Source of the DNA: Bacillus siamensis KCTC 13613
GTDB taxonomy: Bacteria; Bacillota; Bacilli; Bacillales; Bacillaceae
Direction: 5' to 3'
Assembly: GCF_000262045.1 (NCBI RefSeq)
Contig: NZ_AJVF01000041.1
Span: 186,001-250,000, forward strand
DNA: 64,000 nucleotides
The notes under the pieces were generated by a model. It did no database searches and was not told where the DNA came from. It was given only the letters and a program-made list of their open reading frames with translations. Below are positions 43,749 to 50,757 of the stretch, one piece after another; the first letter of the stretch is position 1, and each line of letters starts with the position of its first letter. Both the position numbers and the translations under genes were made by a program.

Positions 43749-43928
43749 TTGAAGGAGAAAGATTTTCAATCAAAGCCGCTGCTGACCAAAAGAGAAAGAG
43801 AAGTATTCGAATTGCTCGTTCAAGACAAGACAACAAAAGAAATTGCAAGCGAGCTATTTATCAGTGAAAAAACTGTACGGAATCACATTTCAAATGAGAT
43901 GCATACCTGTTGCAAACAAAGAGCCTGA
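43749..43928 (+). pseudogene. gerE: gerE interrupted by prophage (N-terminal 49 codons plus phage-encoded tail)
   Basis: GerE is the last mother-cell transcription factor of sporulation, a 74-residue LuxR-type DNA-binding protein controlling coat genes. Here TTG 43749, behind AAGGAGGG, starts the normal sequence, which matches GerE up to TVRNHISN. It then changes to EMHTCCKQRA and stops, giving 59 residues. The break falls in the recognition helix, so the rest of that helix and the dimerisation helix are lost. The product should be inactive unless the prophage excises. The short foreign tail ends at a terminator. Confidence 0.9.
43890..43910. other. left prophage junction (attL) in gerE
   Basis: Homology to gerE ends around 43897-43905. 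The expected host sequence after HISN encodes AMQKLGV; here AATGAGATGCATACC replaces it. GATGCA may be part of a short crossover core, because host gerE carries a similar ATGCA at this place (from memory of the B. subtilis sequence). Exact core limits need the right junction. Confidence 0.75.
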
Positions 43929-43945
43929 AAAGGCTCTTTTTATAT
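43916..43945. terminator. terminator at the prophage left end
   Basis: AGAGCC / GGCTCT stem followed by TTTTTAT, directly over the stop of truncated gerE and before the convergent ImmA gene; A run on the other side makes it bidirectional. Confidence 0.82.
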
Positions 43946-44416
43946 GATCAGCCTGGCTTTGTTTAAGTACATATTTAAGCGGAGATACGCAAATGATTCA
44001 GGCACTTTGAATATGTCGGCAATGACTTGCGCCGCGAAGTATTGATTATGAGGGATTTCAATTTGCCGGAGCATAAATGTAGGAATGCAGAAATGATATG
44101 CAAAATAATTCGCCTGACACTCTAAGTATTCTTTCCAATAAATCGGCATGATCTTATCATTATTTTCATGTCTGAACTCGTGGCAGACCTCATGAGAAAA
44201 ATCAAGCCATTGTTCTTTTCTGGACTTTCGGGAATCTAAAGAAATGGTGAACATTCCCTTGAAGCGCAGCGCAAAACTGGTTACCGGATTGTATACGATT
44301 AAAATATCCAGCGCATGAGCGATATGATCAAAATTAATGTCAGATGGATGGAGAATGTTTATTTCCCTATACAGCCTTTCAATCCAATCTTCCAGATGAC
44401 TTTTTGTGTATACCAA
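43940..44416 (-). CDS. ImmA/IrrE-type metallopeptidase (XkdA-like)
   Basis: 158-residue putative zinc peptidase with H75-E76-V-C-H79 and a probable third ligand E99 in LECQANYFA. In ICEBs1 and related phages such proteins cleave the Xre-family repressor to trigger induction; PBSX XkdA is of the same family. TTG start behind AAGGGGGCG. It is separated from the repressor gene by a lipoprotein gene, unlike the usual adjacent pair. Three direct repeats lie upstream. Confidence 0.82.
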   Translation of the reverse strand: MVYTKSHLEDWIERLYREINILHPSDINFDHIAHALDILIVYNPVTSFALRFKGMFTISLDSRKSRKEQWLDFSHEVCHEFRHENNDKIMPIYWKEYLECQANYFAYHFCIPTFMLRQIEIPHNQYFAAQVIADIFKVPESFAYLRLNMYLNKARLII

Positions 44417-44430
44417 GATGAACGCCCCCT

Positions 44431-44485
44431 TAAATGTGTGGAAATTAAAATGTGTACAATCTTCCTATGGTAAATGTGTCCAATA
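44431..44485. repeat. three AAATGTGTnnAAT direct repeats
   Basis: Copies at 44432-44444, 44448-44460 and 44472-44484, immediately upstream of the leftward peptidase gene. They share TGTGT with the immunity-region operators but lack the inverted TCAC half. Possible half-operators. Confidence 0.55.
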
Positions 44486-44536
44486 GCCTATTGAAAATTA
44501 TGGATCAAACATATGTTCTATTTTAAGCGAAAAAGA

Positions 44537-44560
44537 AATGCCCCCGCAAGAGGGCAATTT
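44537..44560 (-). terminator. terminator of the lipoprotein gene
   Basis: TGCCCCC / GAGGGCA hairpin with T-rich sequence on both sides; on the minus strand it follows the lipoprotein stop. Confidence 0.65.
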
Positions 44561-45598
44561 TTATTTTTCGTCCTTTTTCTTCGCATCCTCAAAACTAAGA
44601 ATATTGAAATCGATCCTTTTTTCTGTTCCGAGCTCATCAAATGTTTTGGAATCAGTCGGAGCTGGAATTATCATTTTTATATTTTTAATATCCTTTGAAT
44701 TATCCTTTAAAACCCACCATGTCTGATCTTCTTTCTTTACCTTTCCTAAAAAGTCTCCGCCTACTTCGCCCATTAAGCCCATATCAGTTTCGACTTGTTC
44801 ACCTGTATTTGTTACAATGACAGATTGATTCGGATGGAACGTAATATCCTTTGAAGAAGTGTTTTCGGCCTTCAGTTCCATTACAACTGATCGTACCTTG
44901 TCTTGATCATTAAAATAAAGGGACTTGGCGTCTTCCGTTGGCGTAATCTCCAAGACTCTGACGCTTTCGATATACAGTTTCATATCACCCATTTTAACAG
45001 GCTTCAGTGGTGTGTCTTTTCCGTCAATACCTACTTCATCACTATACCCGATGCCAATAGTCTTTACATGCCCTAATCCTTCAATATCGCCTTCGCCTGT
45101 TTTTTGGAATTTGTCTTTAATTGCAGCATCTTTTTTTGCTTGCTCTTTTTTCTTATCGACTTTTTCCACTACAACGGCTTTGACTTTAGGCATGGAGGTG
45201 CCTGATTCACGCCCCTCGTATGTACCATAGATTTTAACAGTATCTTGCAGTTTGAATTTGTCAGAGCTTTTATTGCTGACAGTGTAAGCCTCTGAACCAT
45301 CACTGTTTTTGCTCACAGTGAACGCTACATTCTTCGAAACTGTCTTCCCGTCATCATCCACGTTATCTGCATATGTTACGTCACCTTCAATAACAATTTT
45401 GGTGCCCTTTTTTATTCCAGCGCTATTAACTTGAGCATAATCATATGGCTTTGCATCTTTTTTTAACTGGTCTTCTAAAGAAAGTGACTTTGTTTTGTTC
45501 GAAGAGTCATCCCCTTTAGAAGATGTTGAGTCAGAATTGCATGCAGCTAAAGAAAAACTTAATGTTAAAGCCCCAATACCTAACAACCATTTTTTCAA
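44561..45598 (-). CDS. prophage lipoprotein with OB-fold and DUF4352 regions
   Basis: 345 residues from TTG 45598, chosen because AAGGGGA precedes it and the protein then begins with a clean lipoprotein signal peptide ending LAAC (Cys20). An earlier in-frame codon at 45634 would add unusual residues. A Ser/Asp-rich linker follows, then a likely tRNA_anti-like OB region (residues about 60-150) and a DUF4352 immunoglobulin-like domain (about 220-325). Exported and membrane-anchored, expressed leftward with the repressor arm. It is probably a lysogenic-conversion gene. Function unknown. Confidence 0.85.
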   Translation of the reverse strand: MKKWLLGIGALTLSFSLAACNSDSTSSKGDDSSNKTKSLSLEDQLKKDAKPYDYAQVNSAGIKKGTKIVIEGDVTYADNVDDDGKTVSKNVAFTVSKNSDGSEAYTVSNKSSDKFKLQDTVKIYGTYEGRESGTSMPKVKAVVVEKVDKKKEQAKKDAAIKDKFQKTGEGDIEGLGHVKTIGIGYSDEVGIDGKDTPLKPVKMGDMKLYIESVRVLEITPTEDAKSLYFNDQDKVRSVVMELKAENTSSKDITFHPNQSVIVTNTGEQVETDMGLMGEVGGDFLGKVKKEDQTWWVLKDNSKDIKNIKMIIPAPTDSKTFDELGTEKRIDFNILSFEDAKKKDEK

Positions 45599-45774
45599 AG
45601 CAATTTTCCCCTTTTTTTGTAGAAATGAATACACTTTATTTATATCGGCAGAAGCCGGAATTTTTTATTGTCTTCTCTGTATAAAAGCGGCAATTCTCTC
45701 TCTATATAAGCGCTTTTTAATGCGATTTAACACCGTGTTTTCCTCTGATTTTTTTGGTACTACTCTGGTATACC

Positions 45775-45873
45775 ATTGGGACACGGGAGGAACACGATTG
45801 GGATACGGGGTATTTCGCGAACCCTTGATAAACGTAGGTTTGTACGCTTGTAATATTTAACATTGGGACACGG
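45775..45873. repeat. three ATTGGGAYACGG direct repeats
   Basis: Copies at 45775-45787 (ATTGGGACACGGG), 45797-45810 (ATTGGGATACGGGG) and 45862-45873 (ATTGGGACACGG). They lie in the 444-base gap between the lipoprotein and repressor genes, which has no convincing ORF. They may be protein-binding sites. Confidence 0.7.
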
Positions 45874-45920
45874 ATTGTATTACATTAGTTTCCATTCGTT
45901 TTTGTTGGGTTTCTTCTATT

Positions 45921-45957
45921 AGATAACTAAATAACTAAAGATAACTAAAATAACAAA
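45921..45957. repeat. short ATAACTAAA tandem repeats
   Basis: An AT-rich run with AGATAACTAA, ATAACTAA, AGATAACTAA and AATAACAAA in succession. Could be a binding array or an easily melted segment. Confidence 0.5.
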
Positions 45958-45968
45958 GACGTCGTTTT

Positions 45969-45995
45969 TTGATAAACAAAAGATCGGTTTATCAA
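45969..45995. repeat. inverted repeat TTGATAAAC / GTTTATCAA
   Basis: Perfect 9-base arms around a 9-base centre, with a third copy of TTGATAAAC at 45825-45833. There is no T run, so a terminator is unlikely; a dimeric regulator or recombination-protein site is possible. Confidence 0.6.
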
Positions 45996-46042
45996 GGTGA
46001 TGAAATTATGTAATTATTTGTGTCACTACAGACTAAAAAAAA

Positions 46043-46465
46043 TCAACTTTCATCAGTTGGCTTGTCCGGCTTATATTTGTTGTTGCGAATATCCCCCGGT
46101 TTGCGACCTGTCTCTAATTGCTGCGCAATTATCTTCTGTGCTGCCTTTAGGATAGAATCAGTGATCTTACCATCAGCAGCGGCAATTAATGTGTCAGGGT
46201 CCTCTAAAATCTTCCGAGCCTCATCTTCAAAGACTTTCTTTTTCATTTCTGGGGGCTCGTCTCTGAGAAGGTAATCTGTTGTAACCTCATAATAATCAGC
46301 GAGCTTAATCAAGGTTTCATAATCAGGCTGGCGCTTATCCTGCTCATACATAGCATAAGTTGTCCTGCCCACTCCTATATTTTTAGCCACTTCTTCTTGC
46401 TTAATTTCCCTATTAAGTTTTGAGCTCTTTGACTTGCGGAGTTCTTTTAATCGCACACCAAGCAT
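46043..46465 (-). CDS. Xre-family prophage repressor
   Basis: 140 residues with an N-terminal helix-turn-helix (EEVAKNIGVGRTTYAMYEQDKRQPDYETL, about residues 24-52) and a C-terminal extension that may mediate oligomerisation. Divergent from the Cro-like gene, as for lysogeny repressors such as Xre of PBSX and YqaE of skin. Multiple copies of a 14-bp operator lie between them. The ATG follows AAAGGAGCG. Confidence 0.92.
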   Translation of the reverse strand: MLGVRLKELRKSKSSKLNREIKQEEVAKNIGVGRTTYAMYEQDKRQPDYETLIKLADYYEVTTDYLLRDEPPEMKKKVFEDEARKILEDPDTLIAAADGKITDSILKAAQKIIAQQLETGRKPGDIRNNKYKPDKPTDES

Positions 46466-46609
46466 AATAAACGCTCCTTTCCTGATTATTATAACGTCAC
46501 AGATTGTGACAAATAAACTTTATTTCACAAAATGTGTATTAAGTACTTTACAAGTCACGGAATGTGTATTATTATATGAATACACGATATGTGACACGGA
46601 GGTGATAAC
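46466..46609. promoter_or_regulatory. immunity region: divergent promoters and four operators
   Basis: Operators of form TCACR-N4-GTGTA/GTGAC occur at 46497-46510, 46525-46538, 46555-46568 and, in reverse orientation, 46581-46594. A rightward promoter TTTACA (46547-46552), 17 bases, TATTAT (46570-46575) has operator 3 in its spacer. A leftward -10 (TATAAT on the minus strand, near 46488-46493) has operator 1 in its spacer. The layout is like a lambda OR region. Confidence 0.85.
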
Positions 46610-46852
46610 ATGAGAAATAAAAATAAACGTCAATGGTTACAAAAGTTTAGACAAGAAGCCAATTTGACACAAAAAGAAGTTGCGGAAAAAGCAAATATTG
46701 CACGGACAACCTATGCAATGATTGAATCAGGAGCACGCAACCCAACACCGCAAGTTGCTAAAGGTATTGCAGGCGTGCTTGATTTTAGCTGGACATATTT
46801 TTTTGAGGATTCATGTCACGAATTGTGTATTTCGAAGACGCATTCTGCTTAA
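46610..46852 (+). CDS. Cro-like Xre-family regulator
   Basis: 80 residues, nearly all helix-turn-helix (LTQKEVAEKANIARTTYAMIESGARNPTPQVAKGIAGVL). First gene of the rightward arm, behind CGGAGGTGA. Its position corresponds to skin YqaF. A further operator copy lies inside its 3' end (46816-46829). Confidence 0.9.
   Translation: MRNKNKRQWLQKFRQEANLTQKEVAEKANIARTTYAMIESGARNPTPQVAKGIAGVLDFSWTYFFEDSCHELCISKTHSA
46816..46829. promoter_or_regulatory. fifth repressor operator inside the Cro-like gene
   Basis: TCACGAATTGTGTA matches the immunity-region operator. A degenerate sixth site with one base shorter spacing (TACACTGTCGTGA) is at 46884-46896, just before the next gene. Confidence 0.7.
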
Positions 46853-46906
46853 TTCCTTGGGTAGTCCATCTGTCCAACATGAATACACTGTCGTGAGGTG
46901 AGCGCA

Positions 46907-47047
46907 ATGGCTAAACAAACAAAGACTAAAACAACGAACATCAAAATCGGCAAAGAGTATTACGGAACAATGGACAGAGAAGAATGCTTCCGTAAAGCTC
47001 TGGAACCGTATTTCACTTCAAAAAAAGACCTGAAGTTAAACGCTTAA
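46907..47047 (+). CDS. small phage protein (46 residues)
   Basis: ATG behind GTGAGGTGAG encodes a basic N terminus (MAKQTKTKTTNIKIG) and a helical C terminus. Not recognised; position is like skin yqaG or a related small early gene. Followed by the antirepressor gene. Confidence 0.65.
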   Translation: MAKQTKTKTTNIKIGKEYYGTMDREECFRKALEPYFTSKKDLKLNA

Positions 47048-47099
47048 AATTTTCTGCTTCACCTTTTTTTGGTGGACAAGCAAAGGAGGCCACAACAAC

Positions 47100-47798
47100 A
47101 TGAATCAACTGCAAAACTTCTCCCATCAACAGTTTGGAGAACTGCCAATCATTCAAATTAACAACAAGGATTATTTCGGCGCAACTGAAGTGGCTGAGGC
47201 ACTTGGCTACGCAAATCCACATGATGCAATATCAAAACATTGCTTGGAAAGTGGGGTCGCGTTTCACGAGGTCACCGATTCAATGGATCGGACACAACAG
47301 AAAAAATTTATCAACGAAGGAAATTTGTATCGGCTGATCGTGAAATCAAGGCTTCCCGCCGCAACTCAGTTCGAATCATGGGTGTTTGATGACGTGTTAC
47401 CAACATTACGCCAAACAGGCCAGTACGGCGGCCCAAGAGTTTTATCTGATGAAGAACAGCGAATCGAATCGCTGAAACTCACTTTACAAACAGCAGAACA
47501 ACAACGAAAAATGCAGAATGTGTTGTTCGATCATGAAAAACAGATTGATGAGCTCAGTCAAAAAGTGGACGAGCAAATCACCTTGGATTCCGGAGAACAG
47601 CGCCGGTTTCAAAAAGTAGTCGCGCGCCGGGTTTATAGCATCACGGAAGGTAAGGAAGAAGCGGCCAGGCTTTTCAGAGAAATACACCGTGAGATAAAAG
47701 ACCGGTTCGGCGTTGCAAGCTACAAAGACATAAAGCGCCGGGAGCTGTTATCCGCAATCAAATATATAGAAAATTGGATTCCTCGAAAGGTTTCCTAA
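47100..47798 (+). CDS. phage antirepressor (Bro-N / ORF6C)
   Basis: 232 residues. The Bro-N DNA-binding domain (YFGATEVAEALGYANPHDAISKHC to SWVFDDVLPTLRQTGQY) covers about residues 20-112. A coiled coil (about 120-160) and a C-terminal ORF6C-type domain (QKVVARRVYSITEGKEEAARLFREIHREIK) follow. Such proteins counteract the repressor or regulate early genes. ATG behind AAAGGAGGCC. Confidence 0.92.
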   Translation: MNQLQNFSHQQFGELPIIQINNKDYFGATEVAEALGYANPHDAISKHCLESGVAFHEVTDSMDRTQQKKFINEGNLYRLIVKSRLPAATQFESWVFDDVLPTLRQTGQYGGPRVLSDEEQRIESLKLTLQTAEQQRKMQNVLFDHEKQIDELSQKVDEQITLDSGEQRRFQKVVARRVYSITEGKEEAARLFREIHREIKDRFGVASYKDIKRRELLSAIKYIENWIPRKVS

Positions 47799-47864
47799 AT
47801 CCTTCGAGTTCCTTCATTAATTAAATTTTAACAGCGAAAACTAAATATATCAGGGGGCGAACAT

Positions 47865-48437
47865 ATGTCGAACAATCCATACAATATGGACAATTTATCC
47901 ACCCTTCTTAGAATCGAGCGGCAAAGGGCCAAACTATCACAGTACCAGATGGGGAAGATCATCGGAAAAAAAAATCAATCGTTTATCTCCAACGTTGAGA
48001 ACGGTGTTTTTCCCTTAACACCTGAATTGTGTATCAAGTGGTTTGAAGCGTGCGGCTCATACGAACATATTGATCTCGTGCATTACCTGTTCCGGCTGCA
48101 TCCGACAGCGGCGGCGCCAATTGACCCGGCTCTTAACGAGAGCGCAAGCGCGGCGGTAATTAACATGATCCATCAGCTTGAAGAAGCATTGCAAGCAACC
48201 CGGCAGTTATCGCGCTGGCTGGCGAACGATAGGCCGGGCCGACAGTCGGAAGAACTGCCAATGGCTGATATTAAGCAGATTTTCGATCTGATCCCGGCGA
48301 ACAAAACGTTGATATATTCACTGGTCCGCAGTCATGGTTTGAACATGAAGGACCTGGCCGACAGGTGGACGCGTAAGGCGCTCATGAGTCAGGTTGCAAT
48401 GGCAAAACAAGAGGGAAGGCAGGCGGTGCTGGTGTGA
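47865..48437 (+). CDS. helix-turn-helix early regulator
   Basis: 190 residues with an N-terminal Xre-like helix-turn-helix ([33 protein letters not shown]) and a second possible DNA-binding part near the C terminus ([16 protein letters not shown]). Exact family not recognised. ATG behind GGGGGCG. Ends overlapping the next gene by 4 bases. Confidence 0.8.
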   Translation: MSNNPYNMDNLSTLLRIERQRAKLSQYQMGKIIGKKNQSFISNVENGVFPLTPELCIKWFEACGSYEHIDLVHYLFRLHPTAAAPIDPALNESASAAVINMIHQLEEALQATRQLSRWLANDRPGRQSEELPMADIKQIFDLIPANKTLIYSLVRSHGLNMKDLADRWTRKALMSQVAMAKQEGRQAVLV

Positions 48438-48712
48438 TTGATGACAAAGTGCTGGTGAAGAGGCGTAACGCGGCCAAATTAGAAATGATAGTGATTGAAG
48501 AATATTCGAAAATTCTCAGCAAATCTTTAATAAGCGGTGACTTTAAACAAGCAGATGCAGCATATACAAGGATGCAGCAAGCAAGCGCGAGACTGGAAGA
48601 TTATAAGGCCGAAAAAAGAGAGTTTCTTCGGATGGTACAACCAGTTAAGTATATGAGTCCTGCAACTGCTCAGGAATTTCAAAGGAGGTTTTTGGTTGAT
48701 GCAGCATATTGA
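48434..48712 (+). CDS. YqaH-position helical protein
   Basis: 92 residues, mostly helical, GTG start overlapping the previous stop. It has the layout [20 protein letters not shown] followed by a charged helix, and sits directly before the YqaI-like gene, the slot held by yqaH in the skin element. Skin YqaH binds and inhibits the host initiator DnaA when over-expressed. Homology here is inferred mostly from position. Confidence 0.55.
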   Translation: MIDDKVLVKRRNAAKLEMIVIEEYSKILSKSLISGDFKQADAAYTRMQQASARLEDYKAEKREFLRMVQPVKYMSPATAQEFQRRFLVDAAY

Positions 48713-48899
48713 AAATCCGATGGTTCTGAACAACTGGCATGACAAGGCGACTGAACCAGAAACAAAAAAGGACTTTTTCGGGGACGAAGTAACGTCAGCA
48801 GATAATTATGTAATCGACTGCGGCGAGATAATTCTACAAGGCAATCTCAAACGCTACTTGAAGGAGCAACTTGGATTTAAATTTCATTCAGCACAATAA
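48696..48899 (+). CDS. yqaI: YqaI-like phage protein
   Basis: 67 residues (or 66 from ATG 48699), closely resembling skin Yqa[14 protein letters not shown] at the start, FFGDEVTSADNYVIDCGE in the middle and LKRYLKEQLGFKF at the end. Function unknown. AAAGGAGG lies 7 bases before the TTG and 10 before the ATG. Overlaps the preceding gene by 17 bases. Confidence 0.82.
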   Translation: MMQHIENPMVLNNWHDKATEPETKKDFFGDEVTSADNYVIDCGEIILQGNLKRYLKEQLGFKFHSAQ

Positions 48900-49009
48900 A
48901 AAAGCCCACTCGGCAAAGTGGACTTCAAAAGGTCTTTTGGTAAAGAAATGTTCCTTTAATTATACCAAATTACCTGTCTAAAAACAAATAGAAATCGGGG
49001 GAAATAACA

Positions 49010-49627
49010 ATGATCAAATTAAACCTTGAAAACAATATCGGTAAAAAAGCGAATTTTGAAGCTGACAGTTTAACAGCTCGGGAAGCAGGCTCGATTATCC
49101 ATCAAATTATTACTTACATGAATGCCGATGAAATGCCTGGCCGCATCCGTCCCGAACAAATATCTACGCCAGCCCGTCAAACAGCAGAGCCTATTACTGC
49201 TCACCCTCAAAAGGATGTCATAGAAAAGAACACCGATCAGGCAGGCGCCGCAGATGCGACAGAGGCAACAAAAACAGTGACAAATCGGCTTGCTGAAAAA
49301 GCTGAGCCTGCCGAAAAAATCAATTCAAGACCAAGACAGGTCCAGTTACTGAACAGTGAACGTCGTTTGGCAACGCCAATCGTTTTCCCAACAAACGAAA
49401 AGGGGGAGCGTGAAAAGTGGAAAACGAGATTTTCATGTCCTTCATGTGGATTAAGTGAAACAAAACACGTCCCCCAAGGATTCCGTTTTACACCATGTGA
49501 TAACTGCGGAACTCGTGTTCAAATCAAGCCTGCAAACGATGCGTGGGGACAGGAAGATTCAGAGGGATTCGTGTACAGAGCCAATAACTTCTACGAGGAA
49601 AAAAAGGAGGGAAGATACGATGCCTAA
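49010..49627 (+). CDS. phage protein with C-terminal zinc ribbon
   Basis: 205 residues. An N-terminal folded part (about 1-45) is followed by a low-complexity Ala/Glu/Thr/Pro linker (about 50-110). Next is a zinc ribbon with C143-x2-C146 and C163-x2-C166 and a short acidic tail. Not recognised. Between the YqaI-like and YqaJ genes, so probably connected to DNA processing. ATG behind CGGGGGAAA. Confidence 0.75.
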   Translation: MIKLNLENNIGKKANFEADSLTAREAGSIIHQIITYMNADEMPGRIRPEQISTPARQTAEPITAHPQKDVIEKNTDQAGAADATEATKTVTNRLAEKAEPAEKINSRPRQVQLLNSERRLATPIVFPTNEKGEREKWKTRFSCPSCGLSETKHVPQGFRFTPCDNCGTRVQIKPANDAWGQEDSEGFVYRANNFYEEKKEGRYDA

Positions 49628-49805
49628 ACCAGTAACAGCATCTTTCAGTGACCGGGTGGACGATCAGAAGCGCCTGAGAGAAGTCGGCGGCTCAATCATG
49701 TTCAGTAAGGGAAAACCGGTATTTTCCTTCCCGTCAATGGACGCATACCGAGAATGGCAGCGGCTTGGTGCGGAAGCATACAAAAGAAAGGTGGGGCTGA
49801 TCTGA
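49620..49805 (+). CDS. small phage protein (61 residues)
   Basis: ATG 49620 behind AAGGAGGG overlaps the zinc-ribbon gene by 8 bases and the YqaJ start by one base, giving a tight coupled trio. The protein MPKPVTASFSDRV... is not recognised. The open frame extends upstream to 49455 but those codons are inside the preceding gene. Confidence 0.7.
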   Translation: MPKPVTASFSDRVDDQKRLREVGGSIMFSKGKPVFSFPSMDAYREWQRLGAEAYKRKVGLI

Positions 49806-50755
49806 TGCAAGCAGAGGTTTTCGCTTCGACAGCGGACATGAGTCGGGACGAATGGCTTCTTGAGCGACGGAAGGGCATCGGCGGTTCAGATGCCTCCGTA
49901 ATCTTGGGGTTAAACAAATGGAGAACCGCATTTGAATTATGGCTGGACAAAACGGGACAAGTCCCGGTCAGTGAGTCAGCCAGTGAGGCGGCTTACTTCG
50001 GCTCAATCCTTGAGGACATTGTCGCAAAAGAATTTGAAGTACGGAGCGGGAAAAAAGTTAGGCGTAAAAAGTCCATGCTGAAGCATCCTGAACATGATTT
50101 CATTTTGGCGAATGTTGACCGAATGATCGTTGGCGAAAAAGCCATATTGGAGTGCAAAACCACGTCAGCTTACAACTTGAAAGAATGGGAGAATGACGAG
50201 ATCCCTGCTGACTATATTGTTCAGGTCCAGCACTATCTTGGCGTGCTTGGTCCCCAGTATAAAAAAGCGTACTTTGCTGTTCTGATCGGCGGCAATAAAT
50301 TCGTCTGGAAAGAAATTGAGCGGGATGATGAATTAATCGAAATGATATTCACTGCCGAAGTCGAGTTTTGGAATACTGCGGTGTTGGGTGGGGTTGCTCC
50401 CGCATTGGACGGATCAAGCGCAGCAGAAGAATATCTGAAAAAACGGTATGCGGAAACGGAAAGCAACAAGGTTATTGATCTTACCGCGGTAAACCGTGAA
50501 CGGATAAAACAGTATTTGCAATTAAAGGAAAGTATCGCTGAATTGCAATTGCAGGCAAAGGAATTAGAAAACCAGATCAAACATGAAATGAAGGAAGCAG
50601 AATATGGATTCATCGGAACCTACCAAACTAGCTGGAAGTCAGTTACAACGAACCGGATCGACAGCAAGATACTAAAAGAGCAGTTTCCAGATGTATATGA
50701 GAAAGTCACAAAAGAAGTGCAATACAGACGCTTTGGAATTAAGGAGGTTAGCTAA
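49805..50755 (+). CDS. yqaJ: YqaJ-family phage recombination exonuclease
   Basis: 316 residues, lambda-exonuclease-like PD-(D/E)xK fold. Motifs: RRKGIGGSDASVILGLNKW near residue 20, then FILANVDRMIVGEKAILECKTT (catalytic D, E-x-K). Supplies 3' single strands for the neighbouring RecT. ATG 49805 overlaps the previous stop (TGATG); about 320 residues is the family length. Confidence 0.94.
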   Translation: MQAEVFASTADMSRDEWLLERRKGIGGSDASVILGLNKWRTAFELWLDKTGQVPVSESASEAAYFGSILEDIVAKEFEVRSGKKVRRKKSMLKHPEHDFILANVDRMIVGEKAILECKTTSAYNLKEWENDEIPADYIVQVQHYLGVLGPQYKKAYFAVLIGGNKFVWKEIERDDELIEMIFTAEVEFWNTAVLGGVAPALDGSSAAEEYLKKRYAETESNKVIDLTAVNRERIKQYLQLKESIAELQLQAKELENQIKHEMKEAEYGFIGTYQTSWKSVTTNRIDSKILKEQFPDVYEKVTKEVQYRRFGIKEVS

Positions 50756-50757
50756 AT

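Noticed and set aside
45495-45860. 121-codon plus-strand frame across the start of the lipoprotein gene
   Set aside because: Mostly antisense to the lipoprotein signal peptide and covering two of the direct repeats; no ribosome-binding site.
44431-46000. Repeats in the prophage left arm considered as a CRISPR array
   Set aside because: Repeats are only 9-14 bases, spacers are unequal and no cas genes are present.
48899-48930. Hairpin CCCACT / AGTGGAC after the YqaI-like gene, considered as a terminator
   Set aside because: The T run is on the minus strand only, where no gene ends; on the plus strand it is followed by mixed sequence.
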